16,481 nt of DNA from CAVORB01 sp964395315 (GTDB taxonomy: Bacteria; Pseudomonadota; Gammaproteobacteria; Chromatiales; Chromatiaceae). Location of the stretch: positions 1-16,481 of the forward strand of contig CAYNBI010000087.1 of the NCBI GenBank assembly GCA_964395315.1, given 5' to 3'. The notes below the pieces were generated by a model. That model was not told the DNA's origin. It worked only from the letters and a program-made list of their open reading frames with translations, and ran no database searches. The position numbers were made by a program, and so were the translations under genes. Below are positions 15,169 through 16,481 of the stretch, piece by piece. Position 1 is the first letter of the stretch. Each line of letters opens with the position of its first letter.

Positions 15169-15208
15169 CGGCTTACCTCAAAAAGTCTGTTGGTCCCTAC
15201 TTGAATAC

Positions 15209-15224
15209 TATACCACTCGGTACA
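15209..15224 (+). promoter_or_regulatory. TetR-type operator 1
   Basis: TATACC-ACTC-GGTACA is a near-palindrome with ACC/GGT half-sites. Its half-sites match operator 2 read on the opposite strand. It lies close to the tetR side of the divergent intergenic region. Confidence 0.75.
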
Positions 15225-15234
15225 AAATATATTC

Positions 15235-15250
15235 TGTACCGGTCGGTATA
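15235..15250 (+). promoter_or_regulatory. TetR-type operator 2
   Basis: TGTACC-GGTC-GGTATA is the inverted counterpart of operator 1 (reverse complement TATACC-GACC-GGTACA). The centres are 26 bases apart, and the AT-rich stretch between them (AAAATATATT) probably holds promoter elements that bound repressor would cover. Confidence 0.75.
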
Positions 15251-15287
15251 TTAATGGCAATCTTCACAGTCTTGAGGGGTTAACACG

Positions 15288-16043
15288 ATGAGCGACTTGA
15301 ACGGGAAAACGGCGGTGGTCACGGGTGGCAACAGCGGGATCGGCTATGCAACAGCGAGAAAACTCAAAGCGTTAGGCGCCAAGGTCATGATCACTGGACG
15401 CAATCCCAAGGCGGTCGACGAGGCCGCGACGTCACTGGGTGTGGTAGGAGCCGTAGCCGATCAGGCTAACCTGAACGACATTGATCGGCTAATCGATCGG
15501 GCGAAGGGGGAGTTCGGGGCGGTGGATGTCCTGTTCATCAACGCGGGTGTCGCTGCCTTCGCACCCGTCGAGGCCCTGACCGAGGAGCAGTTCGACGCCA
15601 CCATGGACGTGAATTTCAAGGGCGCCTTCTTCACGCTTCAGAAATTCCTACCCATTCTGCGCGAGGGTGCGTCGGTGATTAACCTGTCGTCCATCAACGC
15701 CTATACAGCCATGCCGAACACGGCGATTTATGCCGCCAGCAAGGCCGCGTTGATCTCTCTCACCCGCACCGCTGCCTATGAGCTGGCTGCGCGCAAGATA
15801 CGGGTCAATTCGGTCAATCCCGGCCCCACCAATACGGCGATCTTTGGCAAGCTAGGCATGCCCCATGAGGCTATCCAAGCGTTCGCATCCGCGATGCGGC
15901 AGCGTATACCGCTGAAGCGCTTTGGAGAACCGGACGAGGTTGCGAACCTGGTCGCCTTTCTCGCCTCTGATGAGTCCAGCTTCATTACCGGCGCCGAGTA
16001 CAACATCGACGGTGGCACAAATCTGAACCCGCTCTTGCAATAG
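15288..16043 (+). CDS. short-chain dehydrogenase/reductase (classical SDR)
   Basis: This 251-aa protein is a classical NAD(P)(H)-dependent SDR. TGGNSGIG (12-19) is the cofactor loop, N-A-G at 85-87 stabilises the fold, and the tetrad is Asn109, Ser134 or Ser135, Tyr148 and Lys152 (YAASK). The segment NPGPTNTAIFG follows as usual, and the C-terminal ITGAEYNIDGG is typical. Arg38 after the second strand (ITGRNP) suggests NADPH preference. The substrate is unknown. GAGGGG lies eight bases before ATG 15288. Its control by the divergent TetR protein suggests a role in handling a xenobiotic or reactive carbonyl, as in many TetR-SDR pairs; this is inference. A 14-bp hairpin lies just after the stop. 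Confidence 0.93.
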   Translation: MSDLNGKTAVVTGGNSGIGYATARKLKALGAKVMITGRNPKAVDEAATSLGVVGAVADQANLNDIDRLIDRAKGEFGAVDVLFINAGVAAFAPVEALTEEQFDATMDVNFKGAFFTLQKFLPILREGASVINLSSINAYTAMPNTAIYAASKAALISLTRTAAYELAARKIRVNSVNPGPTNTAIFGKLGMPHEAIQAFASAMRQRIPLKRFGEPDEVANLVAFLASDESSFITGAEYNIDGGTNLNPLLQ

Positions 16044-16051
16044 TCGGGCAC

Positions 16052-16085
16052 CGTGCGAGTCCGCGGCAGGTCGCGGACTCGCACG
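16052..16085 (+). terminator. 14-bp perfect hairpin after the SDR gene
   Basis: CGTGCGAGTCCGCG, a 6-base loop GCAGGT and CGCGGACTCGCACG form a perfect stem nine bases after the stop codon. No T-run follows, so it may terminate weakly or protect the transcript 3' end. Confidence 0.55.
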
Positions 16086-16174
16086 CTGGGGCTCCCGGCG
16101 TGAAGCTCGCGTCGTGCGGCGTACGCTTAACGCCACATTGCGGACGTTGACGGTCGGGTCTCGACCTTCCACAG

Positions 16175-16228
16175 TATCCTCACTGCAGACATTCGCTTCA
16201 GCTAAGCCGTAGACGGTCCAACGACCCA
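16175..16228 (+). repeat. diverged direct repeat, copy B
   Basis: The 54-base core starts TATCCTCACTGCAGACATTC and ends AACGACCCA. It is in the same orientation as copy A (14325-14377) on the other side of the tetR/SDR pair, about 83% identical by hand alignment. Nearby sequence (GCCACATTGCGGACGTTGA; CGACCCACTTCGGACTGTCC) looks like a degenerate echo of the unit. Confidence 0.7.
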
Positions 16229-16350
16229 CTTCGGACTGTCCGCTTTTGTGAGAACACTGTTCTGTTTCCGCCACAGGGTAACCGCCGAGCCTCTTCTTCA
16301 GGCGCGCAGCGAGTCTACACTGGGGACCCGCGAGCGGCGACGCAGAAAAG

Positions 16351-16377
16351 AAAAGCGGGAACAAATACCCCGCTTTC
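16351..16377 (-). terminator. intrinsic terminator of the gene entering from the right edge
   Basis: On the minus strand AAAGCGGG, a 9-base loop and CCCGCTTT are followed by the T-rich tail TCTTTTC. It lies past the stop at 16440-16442 of the minus-strand gene. Confidence 0.75.
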
Positions 16378-16409
16378 CAGGTTGTCGTTGTCTATCCGAA
16401 CTGACAGCC

Positions 16410-16432
16410 CCGCGCCGGCCTTACCGGCGCGG
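16410..16432. repeat. 9-bp GC hairpin
   Basis: CCGCGCCGG-CCTTA-CCGGCGCGG is a perfect inverted repeat directly after the stop of the right-edge gene and before its terminator. It may assist termination or stabilise the 3' end. Confidence 0.55.
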
Positions 16433-16439
16433 CTCCCGA

Positions 16440-16481
16440 TTACGGCCGGATGAGAATGGCCGAGTCGTAGGGCTCGATCGT
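16440..16481 (-). CDS. 3' end of a minus-strand gene (partial, 13 codons)
   Basis: Reading leftward from the window edge, 13 open codons (TIEPYDSAILIRP) end in TAA at 16442-16440. A 9-bp hairpin and a T-tailed terminator follow, which supports a genuine gene end. The pattern P-Y-x-x-x-(I/V)-L is common at the C terminus of alpha-amylase-family (GH13) enzymes, but 13 residues are too few to assign a function. Confidence 0.45.
   Translation of the reverse strand, partial: TIEPYDSAILIRP

Larger units (their letters stand above)
16044..16439. other. gene-free region after the SDR gene
   Basis: About 400 bases without a supportable gene. It holds a perfect 14-bp hairpin (16052-16085), repeat copy B (16175-16228), a minus-strand terminator (16351-16377) and a 9-bp hairpin (16410-16432). 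Confidence 0.6.

Overview
The window is GC-rich chromosomal DNA from a proteobacterium, most likely a gammaproteobacterium. DusA, RimO, IspH and the FkpB-ispH gene order closely match gammaproteobacterial versions, but I cannot name a genus. Most genes are housekeeping and long antisense ORFs are common, as expected at high GC. Nothing here is a phage, transposon, CRISPR array or recognised defence island.

Left part (1-5800): a small lipoprotein of unknown function (146-502, +) is followed by a tightly coupled minus-strand pair. The pair is a lipoprotein of the periplasmic substrate-binding type (2577-3527) and an inner-membrane HAMP-PAS-GGDEF diguanylate cyclase (788-2590). Their ends overlap by 14 bases and no permease or ATPase gene is nearby, which suggests a ligand sensor feeding c-di-GMP synthesis. 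Then come dusA (3877-4845, +, TTG start) and an EamA-type 10-TM transporter (4914-5789, +).

Middle (5800-10370): a fused APH-like/P-loop kinase (5815-7365, -) converges on the transporter. A 66-residue YgaP-type membrane protein (7528-7728, +) sits behind a clear sigma70 promoter that carries an inverted-repeat operator. It shares a strong bidirectional terminator with rimO (7802-9136, -). The gene upstream of rimO is a decayed thioredoxin-fold/TPR gene of the CnoX/YbbN type. It has an in-frame TGA, no CxxC and no cis-Pro. A back-to-back promoter region separates it from a 45-residue cysteine-rich single-span membrane protein (10013-10150, +).

Right part (10370-16481): a PduO-type cobalamin adenosyltransferase, an FkpB/SlpA-like prolyl isomerase, ispH and a ThiO-type glycine oxidase all lie on the plus strand. 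They are followed by tRNA-Thr(CGT) with its own promoter. A gene-free stretch of about 630 bases with hairpins and a G-quadruplex motif comes next. Then a TetR regulator and a short-chain dehydrogenase diverge from a region holding two TetR-type operators in opposite orientation. A pair of diverged direct repeats (about 83% identical over 54 bases by hand alignment) brackets this module. The window ends in the last 13 codons of a minus-strand gene with its terminator.

The best leads are the lipoprotein-cyclase pair, the decaying cnoX, the 45-residue Cys-rich protein, the operator-controlled YgaP-type gene, and the repeat-bracketed TetR/SDR module.
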